Shown here: positions 7,900 through 16,971 of the stretch, piece by piece | Layout: the number at the start of each line of letters is the position of its first letter | Numbering within the stretch: the first letter of the stretch is position 1 | NCBI RefSeq assembly: GCF_016756535.1 | Contig: NZ_AP023247.1 | Coordinates: 3,906,501 to 3,970,500, forward strand | Direction: 5' to 3' | Origin: Mesorhizobium sp. 131-2-1 | Lineage (GTDB): Bacteria > Pseudomonadota > Alphaproteobacteria > Rhizobiales > Rhizobiaceae | Length of the DNA: 64,000 nt | Position numbers and translations under genes: made by a program | The notes under the pieces: model-generated | Told to the model about the DNA's origin: nothing | The model's database searches: none | What the model saw: the letters and a program-made list of their open reading frames with translations, nothing else

Positions 7900-8625
7900 A
7901 TGCGAACCTCCGTCCTGATATGCACCTGGCTGCTGGCGCAACTCGCAAGCGTCGCCGCGGCCAGTGCCGGCGACGTCGCGGAGCTGGAGATCCTCGGCTT
8001 CAGCAAGGATGGCGGCGTCTTTGCCTTCGAGGAATATGGCGTGCAGGATGGTTCGGGCTTTCCCTATGCCAACCGCTACTACATCGACACGGGCAGCGAC
8101 AGCTTTCTCAAGGGCACGCCGATCAGGGTGCGCCTCGACGACGAGGCCGCGACGCTCGACCAGGCGCGCCTGCAGGCCCGGCAGCAGGGCGAGGCCATCG
8201 TCGGCCAGGCGGAGCTGACGGCCAATCGCGGCATAACGGCCGGCTTCAATCCAGTGACCGAGCTTTCGGCCGACCCGTTCCGCATGGTGGTCAACCCGCG
8301 CCCGATCTTTTCGCCGGTCGACCCCCCGCTCGAATTCCGGCTCGACGAGATCGGCATGAATGACACCGAACGCTGCCAGAGCCTGGGTGAGATCAACGGC
8401 TTTCGCCTGCTGCGCATCGAGGCGAAGGATGGCGGCCAGACACATCTGCTGCACGAGGACAAATCGATTCCGCAAAGCCGCGGCTGTCCGAACGGCTACC
8501 GGATCGGCGCGGTGCAGACATTCTCGCTCGACAGCCTCAGCGCCTATGCCGTGCTGATTGCTGTTCGGCAACACGGCTTCGAGGGGCCCGACTTCCGCTG
8601 GATCGCGGTGACGGGCCGGCTGTGA
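7900..8625 (+). CDS. DUF2259 family secreted protein
   Basis: A 241-residue protein with a signal peptide (about residues 1-23, ending ASAGD). The mature part starts VAELEILGFSKDGGVFAFEEYGVQDG and continues with FPYANRYYIDTGSDSFLKG, the recognised opening of DUF2259, a conserved periplasmic family of rhizobia and relatives. The C-terminal part, QTFSLDSLSAYAVLIAV…GFEGPDFRWIAV, is also typical. Function is not known. Its stop overlaps the GTG of the following membrane protein gene (GTGA), so the two are probably translated together. The upstream 132-bp gap, shared with the divergent DUF2171 gene, must hold its promoter. Confidence 0.85.
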   Translation: MRTSVLICTWLLAQLASVAAASAGDVAELEILGFSKDGGVFAFEEYGVQDGSGFPYANRYYIDTGSDSFLKGTPIRVRLDDEAATLDQARLQARQQGEAIVGQAELTANRGITAGFNPVTELSADPFRMVVNPRPIFSPVDPPLEFRLDEIGMNDTERCQSLGEINGFRLLRIEAKDGGQTHLLHEDKSIPQSRGCPNGYRIGAVQTFSLDSLSAYAVLIAVRQHGFEGPDFRWIAVTGRL

Positions 8626-9146
8626 CACCGATTTCCCAACCCATGGCGCGCGGTCGCATCAGGGACCATTTCCGGGGCGCGCTGCCTTCGGCGCGCATTG
8701 CGCTTGTTGGGGCCTTGCTCTGGGGCCTGACGATGGGTGCCAGCGCGCTCGTCAATCTCCTGCTCTATGACTGGGAGACGCCGGCAAAGATCCGTTTCGT
8801 CACGCTGCTCTATGTTGCAGGCGGCGCGGCCGCCTTTCCGGTCGGCCTGTTCCTCGCGCGCCTCGTCTCGCGCGGACGACATTGGGAAGTGGCGCTTGCC
8901 GCCGCTTTCGTTGCGCTGTTGGCCGCGACGCTCGCCTTCACCGGCGCCCTGTTCGCGCTGCAATACCGGTCCTACTATGCCGAATGGCACGCGCCGGCCT
9001 TCACCATCAGATGGGCGTTCGAATTCGTGTTCACGGTACTGACGGCGCTCTACCAGTTCGTCGTGCTCGGCGTCCGGCTCTATTTTCCATTGGGATTCAT
9101 CGGGCTCGCCGGCGCCAGCATCTGGTTTGCACGGCAGCGGCGTTGA
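8622..9146 (+). CDS. predicted four-helix inner-membrane protein
   Basis: A 174-residue protein I cannot place in a named family. Four hydrophobic stretches are visible: about residues 25-47 (IALVGALLWGLTMGASALVNLLL), 59-82, 90-112 and 130-167 (the last may be two helices). Basic residues at the N-terminus (ARGRIRDH) and C-terminus (FARQRR) suggest cytoplasmic ends. The GTG at 8622 overlaps the upstream stop; an ATG at 8643 is an alternative start that removes seven residues. Its coupling to the DUF2259 gene suggests the two act together in the envelope, but nothing in the sequence says how. Confidence 0.7.
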   Translation: MTPISQPMARGRIRDHFRGALPSARIALVGALLWGLTMGASALVNLLLYDWETPAKIRFVTLLYVAGGAAAFPVGLFLARLVSRGRHWEVALAAAFVALLAATLAFTGALFALQYRSYYAEWHAPAFTIRWAFEFVFTVLTALYQFVVLGVRLYFPLGFIGLAGASIWFARQRR

Positions 9147-9207
9147 GCATTCCGTCCGCCTCTGTTAGGAGGCGGGCAACAAGCTTCCCCGAAGTCAGGA
9201 CCGATTG

Positions 9208-10514
<1,307 letters not shown>

Positions 10515-10515
<1 letters not shown>

Positions 10516-10554
10516 GCTTTTCTTCTCCCCGCATAGTGACGGGGAGAAGAAGCT
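10515..10554. repeat. inverted repeat between purB and the VOC gene
   Basis: CTTCTCCCCG and CGGGGAGAAG arms flank an eight-base loop, with the outer stem continued by GCTT/AAGC around a small bulge. It lies between convergent genes and could act as a bidirectional transcription end, though no clear T-run follows on either strand. The same arm sequence recurs in the element between sufD and sufS, so it is probably one of a dispersed palindromic family. Confidence 0.65.
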
Positions 10555-10568
10555 GTGCCGACGTCCAA

Positions 10569-11465
10569 TCAGGCTTTGCCCGGAACCGTCCTGATCACCG
10601 TGCCCCACGGGTCTTCGCGGCTCGTCTCGCCGGCGACATTGTCCGAACGCATCTCGACCCAGGCAAGGCCTGACCGCGCGGGATCGCGCCGACCGGCGCC
10701 GGGGCTGCGCCAGGCATTGGCGCCGATGTGGTGGTGGTAACCGCCCGACGACAGGAACACCGCCTGGCCGCCATATTTTGCCACAGTGTCGAAGCCGAAC
10801 TCGTCGTGCCAAAAGGCTTCGGCATCTTCCGGCCGGCCGACGCGCAGATGCACGTGGCCGACGATGGTGTTTTCCGGCGCCCCCTGCCAGCCGGCGTCGC
10901 CGGCCGGCACGCTGGCAACCACCGCCGGCAGGTTCAGACGCTCGGTCGCCATGGCGATCTTGTCGCCGTTCCACTTCCAGTCCTGCGGACGGCGGTCCGA
11001 ATAGATCTCGATGCCGTTGCCCTCGGGGTCGGTCAGATAGAGCGCCTCGCTGACCAGATGGTCCGACGCGCCCTCGATGGCGATCCTGTTGGCGGCGGCA
11101 TGGTTGATCCAGCGACCGAGATCGGCACGACTGGGCAGCAGGAAGGCGGTGTGGAACAGGCCGGCGCTGCGCGGATCGTCAGGCTTTGCCGCGGCATCGG
11201 GCTCGAGGACCAGCAGAGGCCGGTTGGCGGCGCCGAGCGTGATCACGCCATCGGCACGGCTCAATTCCTGCAGGCCGACAACGGCGCGGTAATAGGCGGC
11301 GAGGCCTTCGGCATCGCGCGCCTTCAGGCCGACGCGCGACACGCTGACCGGCGTGGTCGCGGCAAAAGGCAATTCACTCATCATCGTCTCCGTTCGGGCG
11401 CCCGACGAAACTCCCAAAGCCAGAAGCCCCGCGCCGCCGATCATCCTACGTCGTGTCAGCCGCAA
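10569..11465 (-). CDS. VOC (glyoxalase/extradiol dioxygenase-like) protein, CatE type
   Basis: The frame gives 298 residues with two vicinal-oxygen-chelate modules: VSRVGLKARDAEGLAAYYRAVVGL near residue 42 and TIVGHVHLRVGRPEDAEAFW near residue 200. This two-domain layout resembles CatE-like catechol-2,3-dioxygenase homologues. Metal-ligand candidates are His in LFHTAF, His in VGHVHLRV and Glu in GNGIEIYSD. The N-terminus LTRRRMIGGAGLLALG looks like a twin-arginine signal. However, a second start at 11384 (MMSELPF) is preceded by GGAG at good spacing and would give a cytoplasmic protein like most relatives. The true start is undecided and the substrate unknown. Confidence 0.82.
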   Translation of the reverse strand: MRLTRRRMIGGAGLLALGVSSGARTETMMSELPFAATTPVSVSRVGLKARDAEGLAAYYRAVVGLQELSRADGVITLGAANRPLLVLEPDAAAKPDDPRSAGLFHTAFLLPSRADLGRWINHAAANRIAIEGASDHLVSEALYLTDPEGNGIEIYSDRRPQDWKWNGDKIAMATERLNLPAVVASVPAGDAGWQGAPENTIVGHVHLRVGRPEDAEAFWHDEFGFDTVAKYGGQAVFLSSGGYHHHIGANAWRSPGAGRRDPARSGLAWVEMRSDNVAGETSREDPWGTVIRTVPGKA

Positions 11466-11613
11466 AATCCCGGCCCTTCACGGCAATGTTGTCCTTGCGA
11501 CAGATCGTCGATCGCGATCGTTCACACAAGAGAGCAAGGAGCGAACATGGTGTTCACCAAATTGATCGTGAACGTCGTTCGGCACGGTTGCGCGAAACGG
11601 CAACGCTCGCTAC

Positions 11614-12180
11614 ATGCGCGCCATGAAGGTCAAGGACGCAGATATTCTCATCGTGCCGGGCTACACCAATTCCGGCCCCGAGCATTGGCAGACCCGCTGG
11701 CAGTCGAAACTGTCGACGGCACGCCGGGTCGAGCAGGCGGAATGGTCGAAGCCGGTGCGCGAGGACTGGACCGCGAATGTGGCCAGGGCGGTCAACGAGG
11801 CCGAACGACCGGTGGTGCTCGTCGCCCACTCGCTCGGCGTGGCGGCGGCGGTTCAGGCCATTCCGAAGTTCCAAAGGCCGGTTGCCGGCGCCTTCTTCGT
11901 GGCGCCGCCTGACGTCGCCAATCCGGAGATAAGGCCGAGGCACCTGATGACCTTCGGACCCTATTCGCGCGAGCCGCTGCCGTTTCCGTCGATCGTGATC
12001 GCCAGCCGCAACGACCCGTTCTGCGCCTTCGACGTCGCAGAGGACATTGCCGGCGCCTGGGGCTCGCTGTTCATCGATGCCGGCGACGCCGGCCACCTCA
12101 ACGCGGATTCAGGCTTCGGGCCGTGGCCCGAGGGCTCGATGACCTTCGCCAAGTTCCTGACGGAATTGAAGGAACCCTGA
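11614..12180 (+). CDS. RBBP9/YdeN-family serine hydrolase
   Basis: A 188-residue alpha/beta hydrolase (177-185 from internal starts). ILIVPGYTNSGPEHWQ at the N-terminus is the RBBP9/YdeN hallmark. The nucleophile elbow is VAHSLGV near residue 73, the acid lies in ASRNDPF, and the histidine in DAGHLNADSGFGPWPEG near the C-terminus, so the catalytic triad appears intact. Substrates of bacterial members are largely unknown; serine hydrolase or esterase activity is expected. Transcribed away from the VOC gene, 148 bp apart, and convergent with the aldolase gene downstream. Confidence 0.88.
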   Translation: MRAMKVKDADILIVPGYTNSGPEHWQTRWQSKLSTARRVEQAEWSKPVREDWTANVARAVNEAERPVVLVAHSLGVAAAVQAIPKFQRPVAGAFFVAPPDVANPEIRPRHLMTFGPYSREPLPFPSIVIASRNDPFCAFDVAEDIAGAWGSLFIDAGDAGHLNADSGFGPWPEGSMTFAKFLTELKEP

Positions 12181-12201
12181 GGCCAGGCCGCTCGGTGGCG
12201 C

Positions 12202-12975
12202 TCAGGACCCGATGGAATCGCGCATGCTCTTCAGCAGGGTCTTGGCGCCCAGCGAGATCAGCGTGTGGTCCGAGCCCATGGCCAGCAGCCGGTAGCCCAT
12301 CGCCACGACGCGGCCGGCGACAGCCGGTTCGATGACATAGATCGCGGCATGCTTGCCGGCCTTGCGCGTGCGCTCGGCGATCGAGGCGACCGTCTCCATC
12401 ATGCTTTCCAGCGTCGAATTTATGGTGGCGCCATTCGACCAAGCGATCGAGAAATCGGACGGCCCGACGAAAATGCCGTCGATGCCGGGCGTGTCGAGGA
12501 TGCCGTCCAGCGCCTCGAATGCCGCGCGCGTCTCGACCATCGCAAACGCCATGGTGCGCTGGTTGGTGTCGCGCAGCCATTCGGCGTGGTCGCCCTTGCC
12601 GTGGCGCGGAAAGGCATAGGTCGGACCCCAGGAGCGCTCGCCCAGCGGCGGGTATTTCATCGCGGCGGCGAACAGCCTGGCGTCGGCGACCGAATTGACC
12701 ATCGGCGCGATCACCGCCTCGGCGCCGAAATCGAGCGCGCGGCTGGCCATGTCGAAGCGGCCGACAGGAATGCGCACCAGCGCCGGCTTGTTGGCGGCAA
12801 GCACCGGCACCAGGCCGCGCAGCACGCTGTCCTCGTGATGGCCGCCATGCTGCATGTCGAGGGTGACGGCGTCGAAGCCCTGCTTGGCGATGATCTCCAC
12901 CGTGAGCGCATCCGGCACTCCGGACCATGCGGTGAACAGCGTTTCGTCAGCAGCCAGGCGGGACTTGAGCGACAT
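12202..12975 (-). CDS. HpcH/HpaI-family aldolase
   Basis: A 257-residue protein from the ATG at 12975; an in-frame TTG further upstream is less likely. It matches the HpcH/HpaI class II aldolases that cleave 4-hydroxy-2-oxoacids (such as 2,4-dihydroxyhept-2-enedioate) into pyruvate or a related oxoacid plus an aldehyde. Visible marks: TLDMQHGGHHEDSV near residue 42, LVRIPVGRFD, MVETRAAFEALDGILDTPGIDGIFVGPSDF with the metal-binding Glu and Asp. No aromatic-degradation genes lie nearby, so its in vivo substrate is open. Cytoplasmic, single gene. Confidence 0.9.
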   Translation of the reverse strand: MSLKSRLAADETLFTAWSGVPDALTVEIIAKQGFDAVTLDMQHGGHHEDSVLRGLVPVLAANKPALVRIPVGRFDMASRALDFGAEAVIAPMVNSVADARLFAAAMKYPPLGERSWGPTYAFPRHGKGDHAEWLRDTNQRTMAFAMVETRAAFEALDGILDTPGIDGIFVGPSDFSIAWSNGATINSTLESMMETVASIAERTRKAGKHAAIYVIEPAVAGRVVAMGYRLLAMGSDHTLISLGAKTLLKSMRDSIGS

Positions 12976-13030
12976 CTGAACTTTCCTTGTTAACAATCCG
13001 CAGTTTCAGCCCGAAACGGCGGCAAAGGCA

Positions 13031-13061
13031 AAGAAAAACCGCCCGGCTTGGCCGGGCGGTT
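13031..13061 (-). terminator. Rho-independent terminator of the DUF1476 gene
   Basis: On the minus strand an 11-bp perfect stem (AACCGCCCGGC with its complement) and 3-base loop is followed by TTTTTCTTT. It lies about 70 bp past the DUF1476 stop and before the aldolase start, so the two leftward genes are separate transcripts. Confidence 0.85.
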
Positions 13062-13075
13062 GATTGGTCCAGTCA

Positions 13076-13124
13076 GAGCGTGATGCCGAAAGGTGTGAAG
13101 CGGTTTTCGGGCGACATCATGCTC
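13076..13124. repeat. 49-bp palindromic intergenic repeat, copy 1
   Basis: Outer arms GAGCGTGATG and CATCATGCTC pair with one mismatch; the inside contains CCGAAAGG and GGTTTTCGG. The copy at 21167-21215 has the same length and layout. It sits just after the DUF1476 gene and before that gene's terminator. Confidence 0.7.
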
Positions 13125-13132
13125 ACATGGGA

Positions 13133-13453
13133 TCAGGTGTTCTTGATCTGCTCGATCGCCTCGGCCATCAGCTCGTCCATGGTGCGGCGAATCTGATGGT
13201 CCGACTGGTTGACGCCGGCGTCATCGAAATCCTTGCGGATCTTGCGGAAGACGTCGTGGTCGCCGGCCTCCTCGATATCGGCGACGACCACCTGCTTGGC
13301 ATAGGCCTCGGCATCGGCGCCGGACTTGCCGAGCTTCTCGGCGGCCCACATGCCAAGCGCCTTGTTGCGGCGGGCAGAGGCCTTGAAGCGAAGCTCCTCG
13401 TCGAAGACGAATTTGCGCTCGAAGCCCTCTTCGCGGTCTTTCATGCTGCTCAT
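13133..13453 (-). CDS. DUF1476 protein, zeta inhibitor subunit of alphaproteobacterial F1Fo-ATPase
   Basis: A 106-residue, charged, mainly helical protein. The opening MKDREEGFERKFVFDEELRF and RRNKALGMWAAEKLG match the DUF1476 family, whose Paracoccus member is the zeta subunit that inhibits ATP hydrolysis by the F1-ATPase; the N-terminal segment is the inhibitory part. The C-terminal DDAGVNQSDHQIRRTMDELMAEA is equally typical. In Rhizobiales this gene commonly lies divergent to purC, as here (277 bp apart). It ends in a clear terminator. Start could be the first ATG at 13453 or the one at 13444. Confidence 0.93.
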   Translation of the reverse strand: MSSMKDREEGFERKFVFDEELRFKASARRNKALGMWAAEKLGKSGADAEAYAKQVVVADIEEAGDHDVFRKIRKDFDDAGVNQSDHQIRRTMDELMAEAIEQIKNT

Positions 13454-13730
13454 GGCATCCCTCCGGTCAAATCCGATTCGCTTAGGCCTAGATCATGTGT
13501 GTTCCCGAAGCACAAACCAAAAGGCCGCGGGCCGGTCAATATGCTACATCACTTGCTGCGCTGCGGCATTTCATTCCCGAAAGCGGTTGATTCGAAGGAT
13601 TTGCCGATTGAGCAAACCATGCGATTGGGATAGACACCGGCATTGAACACCGCCGTTGCCGTACTAATTAAGGCAGACGGACAGGAACTGGTCGCTTGCC
13701 GCCTGCCCGGAAATCCAGAGAAAAAATCAA

Positions 13731-14525
13731 ATGAAAAATCGCCGCCGCATTTATGAAGGCAAGGCCAAGATCCTCTATGAGGGACCCGAGCCCGGGACGC
13801 TCATCCAGTTTTTCAAGGACGACGCCACCGCCTTCAACAAGAAGAAGCATGAAGTGGTCGATGGCAAGGGCGTGCTCAACAACCGCATTTCCGAGCATAT
13901 CTTCAACCATTTGAACCGCATGGGCATTCCGACCCATTTCATCCGCCGGCTCAACATGCGCGAGCAACTGATCAAGGAAGTCGAGATCATTCCGCTCGAA
14001 GTGGTGGTGCGCAACGTCGCCGCCGGCTCGCTGTCGAAGCGCCTCGGCATCGAGGAAGGCACAGTGCTGCCGCGCTCGATCATCGAATTCTATTACAAAG
14101 CCGACGCGCTCGACGACCCGATGGTGTCGGAAGAGCACATCACCGCCTTTGGCTGGGCGAGCCCGCAGGAGATCGACGACGTCATGGCGCTGGCCATCCG
14201 CGTCAACGACTTCCTGTCCGGCCTGTTCATGGGCGTCGGCATCCAGCTCGTCGACTTCAAGATCGAGTGCGGCCGCCTGTTCGAGGGCGACATGATGCGC
14301 ATCGTCGTCGCCGACGAGATTTCACCCGATTCCTGCCGGCTGTGGGACGTGAACACGCAGGACAAGCTCGACAAGGACCGTTTCCGCCGCGACATGGGCG
14401 GCCTGGTCGAAGCCTATCAGGAAGTCGCCCGCCGCCTCGGCATCATGAACGAGAACGAGCCGCCGCGCCCGACCGGACCGGTGCTCGTCGCCTCCACCGA
14501 GCCGCCGAAGGGCCTGAAGCACTAA
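13731..14525 (+). CDS. purC: SAICAR synthetase
   Basis: A 264-residue phosphoribosylaminoimidazole-succinocarboxamide synthase. It opens [27 protein letters not shown], the ATP-binding start of PurC, and contains [21 protein letters not shown] and VDFKIECGR with [10 protein letters not shown], all conserved. It joins CAIR and aspartate using ATP to give SAICAR, the substrate of PurB. It is followed by purS after 67 bp that hold a 26-bp palindrome, and then purQ, forming the first purine operon of the window. Cytoplasmic, usual length. Confidence 0.97.
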   Translation: MKNRRRIYEGKAKILYEGPEPGTLIQFFKDDATAFNKKKHEVVDGKGVLNNRISEHIFNHLNRMGIPTHFIRRLNMREQLIKEVEIIPLEVVVRNVAAGSLSKRLGIEEGTVLPRSIIEFYYKADALDDPMVSEEHITAFGWASPQEIDDVMALAIRVNDFLSGLFMGVGIQLVDFKIECGRLFEGDMMRIVVADEISPDSCRLWDVNTQDKLDKDRFRRDMGGLVEAYQEVARRLGIMNENEPPRPTGPVLVASTEPPKGLKH

Positions 14526-14535
14526 CTTACCAAAG

Positions 14536-14561
14536 CGGGCTCGCCGGTACCGGCGAGCCCG
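14536..14561. other. 26-bp perfect palindrome between purC and purS
   Basis: A perfect inverted repeat centred on GGTACC, with arms of 13 bases (CGGGCTCGCCGGT and its complement), lies 10 bp after the purC stop and 31 bp before purS. It would form a very stable hairpin in the purCSQ mRNA. No T-run follows, so it is more likely a processing or stability element, or a partial attenuator, than a strong terminator. Confidence 0.75.
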
Positions 14562-14592
14562 GCGCAAGCCTTACTGATTTCCAGGAGTATCG

Positions 14593-14832
14593 ATGAAAGC
14601 CCGCATCACCGTCACCCTCAAGAACGGCGTTCTCGACCCGCAGGGCAAGGCGATTGAGCATGCGCTTTCGGGGCTGGGCTTTGATGGGGTCGGCTCGGTG
14701 CGCCAAGGCAAGGTGTTCGACGTCGAGCTTGCCGGGACGGACAAGGCCAAGGCCGAAGCCGACCTCAAGGCCATGTGCGACAAGCTCCTGGCGAACACGG
14801 TGATCGAGAACTACGCGGTGGAGATCGCCTGA
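14593..14832 (+). CDS. purS: FGAM synthase, PurS subunit
   Basis: A 79-residue protein that matches Pur[29 protein letters not shown] at the start, [11 protein letters not shown] in the middle and [14 protein letters not shown] at the end. PurS bridges the PurL synthase and PurQ glutaminase in the three-part formylglycinamidine ribonucleotide synthase. The purQ start follows 2 bp after the stop. The upstream TTTCCAGGAGTATCG gives a good ribosome binding site (AGGAG). Confidence 0.95.
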   Translation: MKARITVTLKNGVLDPQGKAIEHALSGLGFDGVGSVRQGKVFDVELAGTDKAKAEADLKAMCDKLLANTVIENYAVEIA

Positions 14833-14834
14833 CA

Positions 14835-15503
14835 ATGAAATCAGCCGTCGTCCTCCTGCCCGGCCTCAACCGCGACCGCGACATGATCGCGGCGCTGACC
14901 AAGATTTCCGGACAGGCGCCGGCGACCGTCTGGCAGACCGACACCGAAATCCCCGATGTCGACCTGATCGCCATTCCGGGCGGCTTCTCCTTCGGCGACT
15001 ATCTGCGCTGCGGGGCGATCGCCGCGCGCATGCCGGTGATGCGGGCGGTTGCCGAGAAGGCGGCCAAGGGCGTCATGGTGATCGGCGTCTGCAACGGCTT
15101 CCAGATCCTGGTCGAGGCCGGCCTGCTGCCCGGCGCGCTGATGCGCAACGCGTCGCTGAAATTCGTCTGCCGCGAGGTCAAGCTCGAGATCGCCAACGCC
15201 AACACCATGTTCACCCGCCGCTATCAGCCTGGGCAGATCATCCGCTCGCCGGTGGCGCATCACGACGGCAACTATTTCGCCGACGCCGAGACGCTCGCCC
15301 GTCTCGAAGGCGAGGGACAGGTGGTGTTCCGCTACGCCGACGGCACCAATCCCAACGGCTCGATCAACGACATTGCCGGCATCATCAACGATAAGGGCAA
15401 TGTGCTCGGCCTGATGCCGCATCCGGAGAACCTGATCGAGGCGGCGCATGGCGGCAGCGACGGCCGGGCGCTGTTCGAAGGCGCTCTCGGCATCGCCGCT
15501 TGA
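14835..15503 (+). CDS. purQ: FGAM synthase, glutamine amidotransferase subunit PurQ
   Basis: A 222-residue class I glutamine amidotransferase. The nucleophilic cysteine is in GVCNGFQIL near residue 86, and the His/Glu pair in [16 protein letters not shown] near the C-terminus. PurQ releases ammonia from glutamine for PurL. Start chosen at the ATG at 14835, 2 bp after purS; a longer frame from 14775 lies inside purS. The matching large subunit purL is about 3 kb away on the same strand, separated by four unrelated genes. Confidence 0.96.
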   Translation: MKSAVVLLPGLNRDRDMIAALTKISGQAPATVWQTDTEIPDVDLIAIPGGFSFGDYLRCGAIAARMPVMRAVAEKAAKGVMVIGVCNGFQILVEAGLLPGALMRNASLKFVCREVKLEIANANTMFTRRYQPGQIIRSPVAHHDGNYFADAETLARLEGEGQVVFRYADGTNPNGSINDIAGIINDKGNVLGLMPHPENLIEAAHGGSDGRALFEGALGIAA

Positions 15504-15548
15504 TTATCTCCTAGGACATTGCTTTCAGAACGCGGGGGCGGCCTGACC

Positions 15549-15959
15549 ATGAGACTGACGATTGTTCGCCTTGCTCTCCTGGCTGTCGCCGGCGTTGCGC
15601 TGGCCTCCTGCCAGTCGAGCCCGAAGAGCGCGCCACCGCCCTCCGGCAAGAGCGCTTCGCTGCTCGCCATGGAACAGGTCGCGATATCAGCGCACAAATG
15701 CTGGATCGCCAGCAAGGATCCGGCCTTCAAGCCCTACCAGATGGCCAATGAGCTGAATTCGTTCAGCGGCACGCCGCGCTTCCTGCTGGTGCCGGCCAAG
15801 CATTATGGCGGCAAGCCGCTCTTGGTGGTGCAGGCGCAGGGCAATTCCAGCCGCGTCGACGTGTTCGGCCCGCTGATGTCCGAGCCGCTCGGCGCGCGCA
15901 TCGGCTCCGACATCGCCCGCTGGCAGACGGGCAATCCGTCCTGTGCGGCGGCCGCCTGA
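15549..15959 (+). CDS. predicted lipoprotein of unknown function
   Basis: From the ATG at 15549 the product has 136 residues with a lipoprotein signal peptide: RLTIVRLALLAVAGVALASC, where the lipobox is LASC with Cys about residue 20. The mature part contains two further cysteines (HKCWIAS and NPSCAAAA), which may form a disulfide. SARFLLVPAKHYGGKPLLVVQAQG-like core is not one I recognise as a named family (exact sequence TPRFLLVPAKHYGGKP). Begins 45 bp after purQ, and could be read from the same transcript. Its 3' end is 4 bp before the next gene's start. Confidence 0.75.
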   Translation: MRLTIVRLALLAVAGVALASCQSSPKSAPPPSGKSASLLAMEQVAISAHKCWIASKDPAFKPYQMANELNSFSGTPRFLLVPAKHYGGKPLLVVQAQGNSSRVDVFGPLMSEPLGARIGSDIARWQTGNPSCAAAA

Positions 15960-15963
15960 CGCC

Positions 15964-16593
15964 ATGAGCCGTTTCCTGCAGATCGCGGGACTGGCAATCG
16001 GCCTTATCGGGCTCGTCCTGCAGGCATGCATCACCATCCCGGCCTCGATGGAAGCCGGCCGTAGCTTCCTCGGCTCGATCGTCTTCCTGTTCAGCTTCTT
16101 CACCATCCTGACCAATATCGGCGCGGTACTCGTCCACGTCTCCCTGCTGTCGCCGTCGGGCTACGCCTGGTTTCCGGCCTTTGCCGGATCGCGGCTGCGG
16201 GCGGGCGTGGCGGTGGCGATCAGCCTTGTCTTCATCGTCTATGCGACGGTGCTGGCGCGGCTATGGCAGCCGCAGGGCCTGTTCCTGCTCTGCGACGTGC
16301 TCCTGCACTATGTGACGCCGGCGCTGTTCGTGCTGTGGTGGCTTATCGCCGGCACCGATGGCAGCACGCGGTGGCGCGACATCTCGTGGTGGATGGTCTA
16401 CCCGCTCGCCTATCTGGCCTATGTGCTGCTGCGGGCGCCGATCGCAGGCGAAGTCCCCTACCCGTTCCTCAACGTCGAGAAGAACGGAGCGGCCAGCGTC
16501 GCCGTTTCGGCGCTGGCCACCACCGGGTTGTTTCTGGTGCTGTGCGTGATCGCGGTCTTCGCCGACCATTGGGTCGCCCGGCTGCGAAAGTAG
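15964..16593 (+). CDS. Pr6Pr family membrane protein
   Basis: A 209-residue integral membrane protein from the ATG at 15964, 4 bp after the lipoprotein stop. About six hydrophobic helices are visible, beginning FLQIAGLAIGLIGLVLQ and LGSIVFLFSFFTILTNIGAVLVHV. The FFTILTN motif, the DVLLHYVTPALFVLWWLI segment and the YPLAYLAYVLLRAPI segment match the Pr6Pr family (related to FAR-17a/AIG1 proteins, some of which are fatty-acid hydrolases using Thr and His). The asparagine after ILT and the His in LLHYV are candidate active residues. Bacterial role unknown. Confidence 0.82.
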   Translation: MSRFLQIAGLAIGLIGLVLQACITIPASMEAGRSFLGSIVFLFSFFTILTNIGAVLVHVSLLSPSGYAWFPAFAGSRLRAGVAVAISLVFIVYATVLARLWQPQGLFLLCDVLLHYVTPALFVLWWLIAGTDGSTRWRDISWWMVYPLAYLAYVLLRAPIAGEVPYPFLNVEKNGAASVAVSALATTGLFLVLCVIAVFADHWVARLRK

Positions 16594-16621
16594 GGCTCCT
16601 CGATCCAAGGACGGCGTGAAC

Positions 16622-16870
16622 TCAATCCCAGAACGGCCTGAGGCCTTCGCGGTGAGCATCGCAGCGCGAGACGCCGATATCCTTGAGCTGTTCGTCCGTC
16701 ATCTCCAGCAGAGCCAGGCGGCCGCGGCGGCGCTCCAGCACCCTGCCGATCTGACGCATCAATGAGCCGAGCACGACGACCAGTCGGCCACCAAAGCCGC
16801 GCCGCTCCGAGGGATAAGAGTCGCCGCGCAATGAAGCGCCTGCGTAACGGATTGTCTCGATTGTATCCAT
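16622..16870 (-). CDS. DUF1127 small protein
   Basis: An 82-residue protein whose C-terminal half is the DUF1127 motif: RRGRLALLEMTDEQLKDIGVSRCDAHREG. This basic, helical domain is typical of alphaproteobacterial YjiS-like proteins; some bind RNA or affect phosphate and carbon metabolism, others are uncharacterised. The N-terminal 40 residues are not conserved in ways I recognise. It is divergent from the MocR regulator gene with only 94 bp between starts, so the regulator probably controls it (inference). Confidence 0.87.
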   Translation of the reverse strand: MDTIETIRYAGASLRGDSYPSERRGFGGRLVVVLGSLMRQIGRVLERRRGRLALLEMTDEQLKDIGVSRCDAHREGLRPFWD

Positions 16871-16895
16871 TTTGATTCTGCCAGAGTTCGCTATT

Positions 16896-16912
16896 GTACC
16901 TGTCTTTGGTAC
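16896..16912. promoter_or_regulatory. inverted repeat GTACC-N7-GGTAC in the DUF1127/mocR gap
   Basis: An interrupted 5-bp inverted repeat lies midway between the divergent starts of the DUF1127 and MocR-type genes. Such repeats are common operators, and the nearby MocR protein is the natural candidate to bind. Short arms make this weak evidence. Confidence 0.35.
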
Positions 16913-16926
16913 GCCGCTGATATGTA

Positions 16927-16971
16927 TTGACTCCTATCGCGGTGCAATATAGAAAATTGTCACCATGACAA
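16927..16971 (+). promoter_or_regulatory. possible leaderless promoter and inverted repeat over the MocR start
   Basis: TTGACT at 16927 and TAGAAA at 16950 are spaced 17 bp, resembling a sigma-70 promoter. The predicted transcription start would fall within a few bases of the ATG at 16965, giving a leaderless mRNA, and there is no ribosome binding site. An inverted repeat TTGTC-ACCAT-GACAA (16957-16971) overlaps the start codon and could be an autoregulatory operator. Confidence 0.4.

Noticed and set aside
7768..8628. Extension of the DUF2171 frame up to 8628
   Set aside because: The extra part is antisense to the DUF2259 gene, and the ATG at 7767 gives a protein of normal family size.
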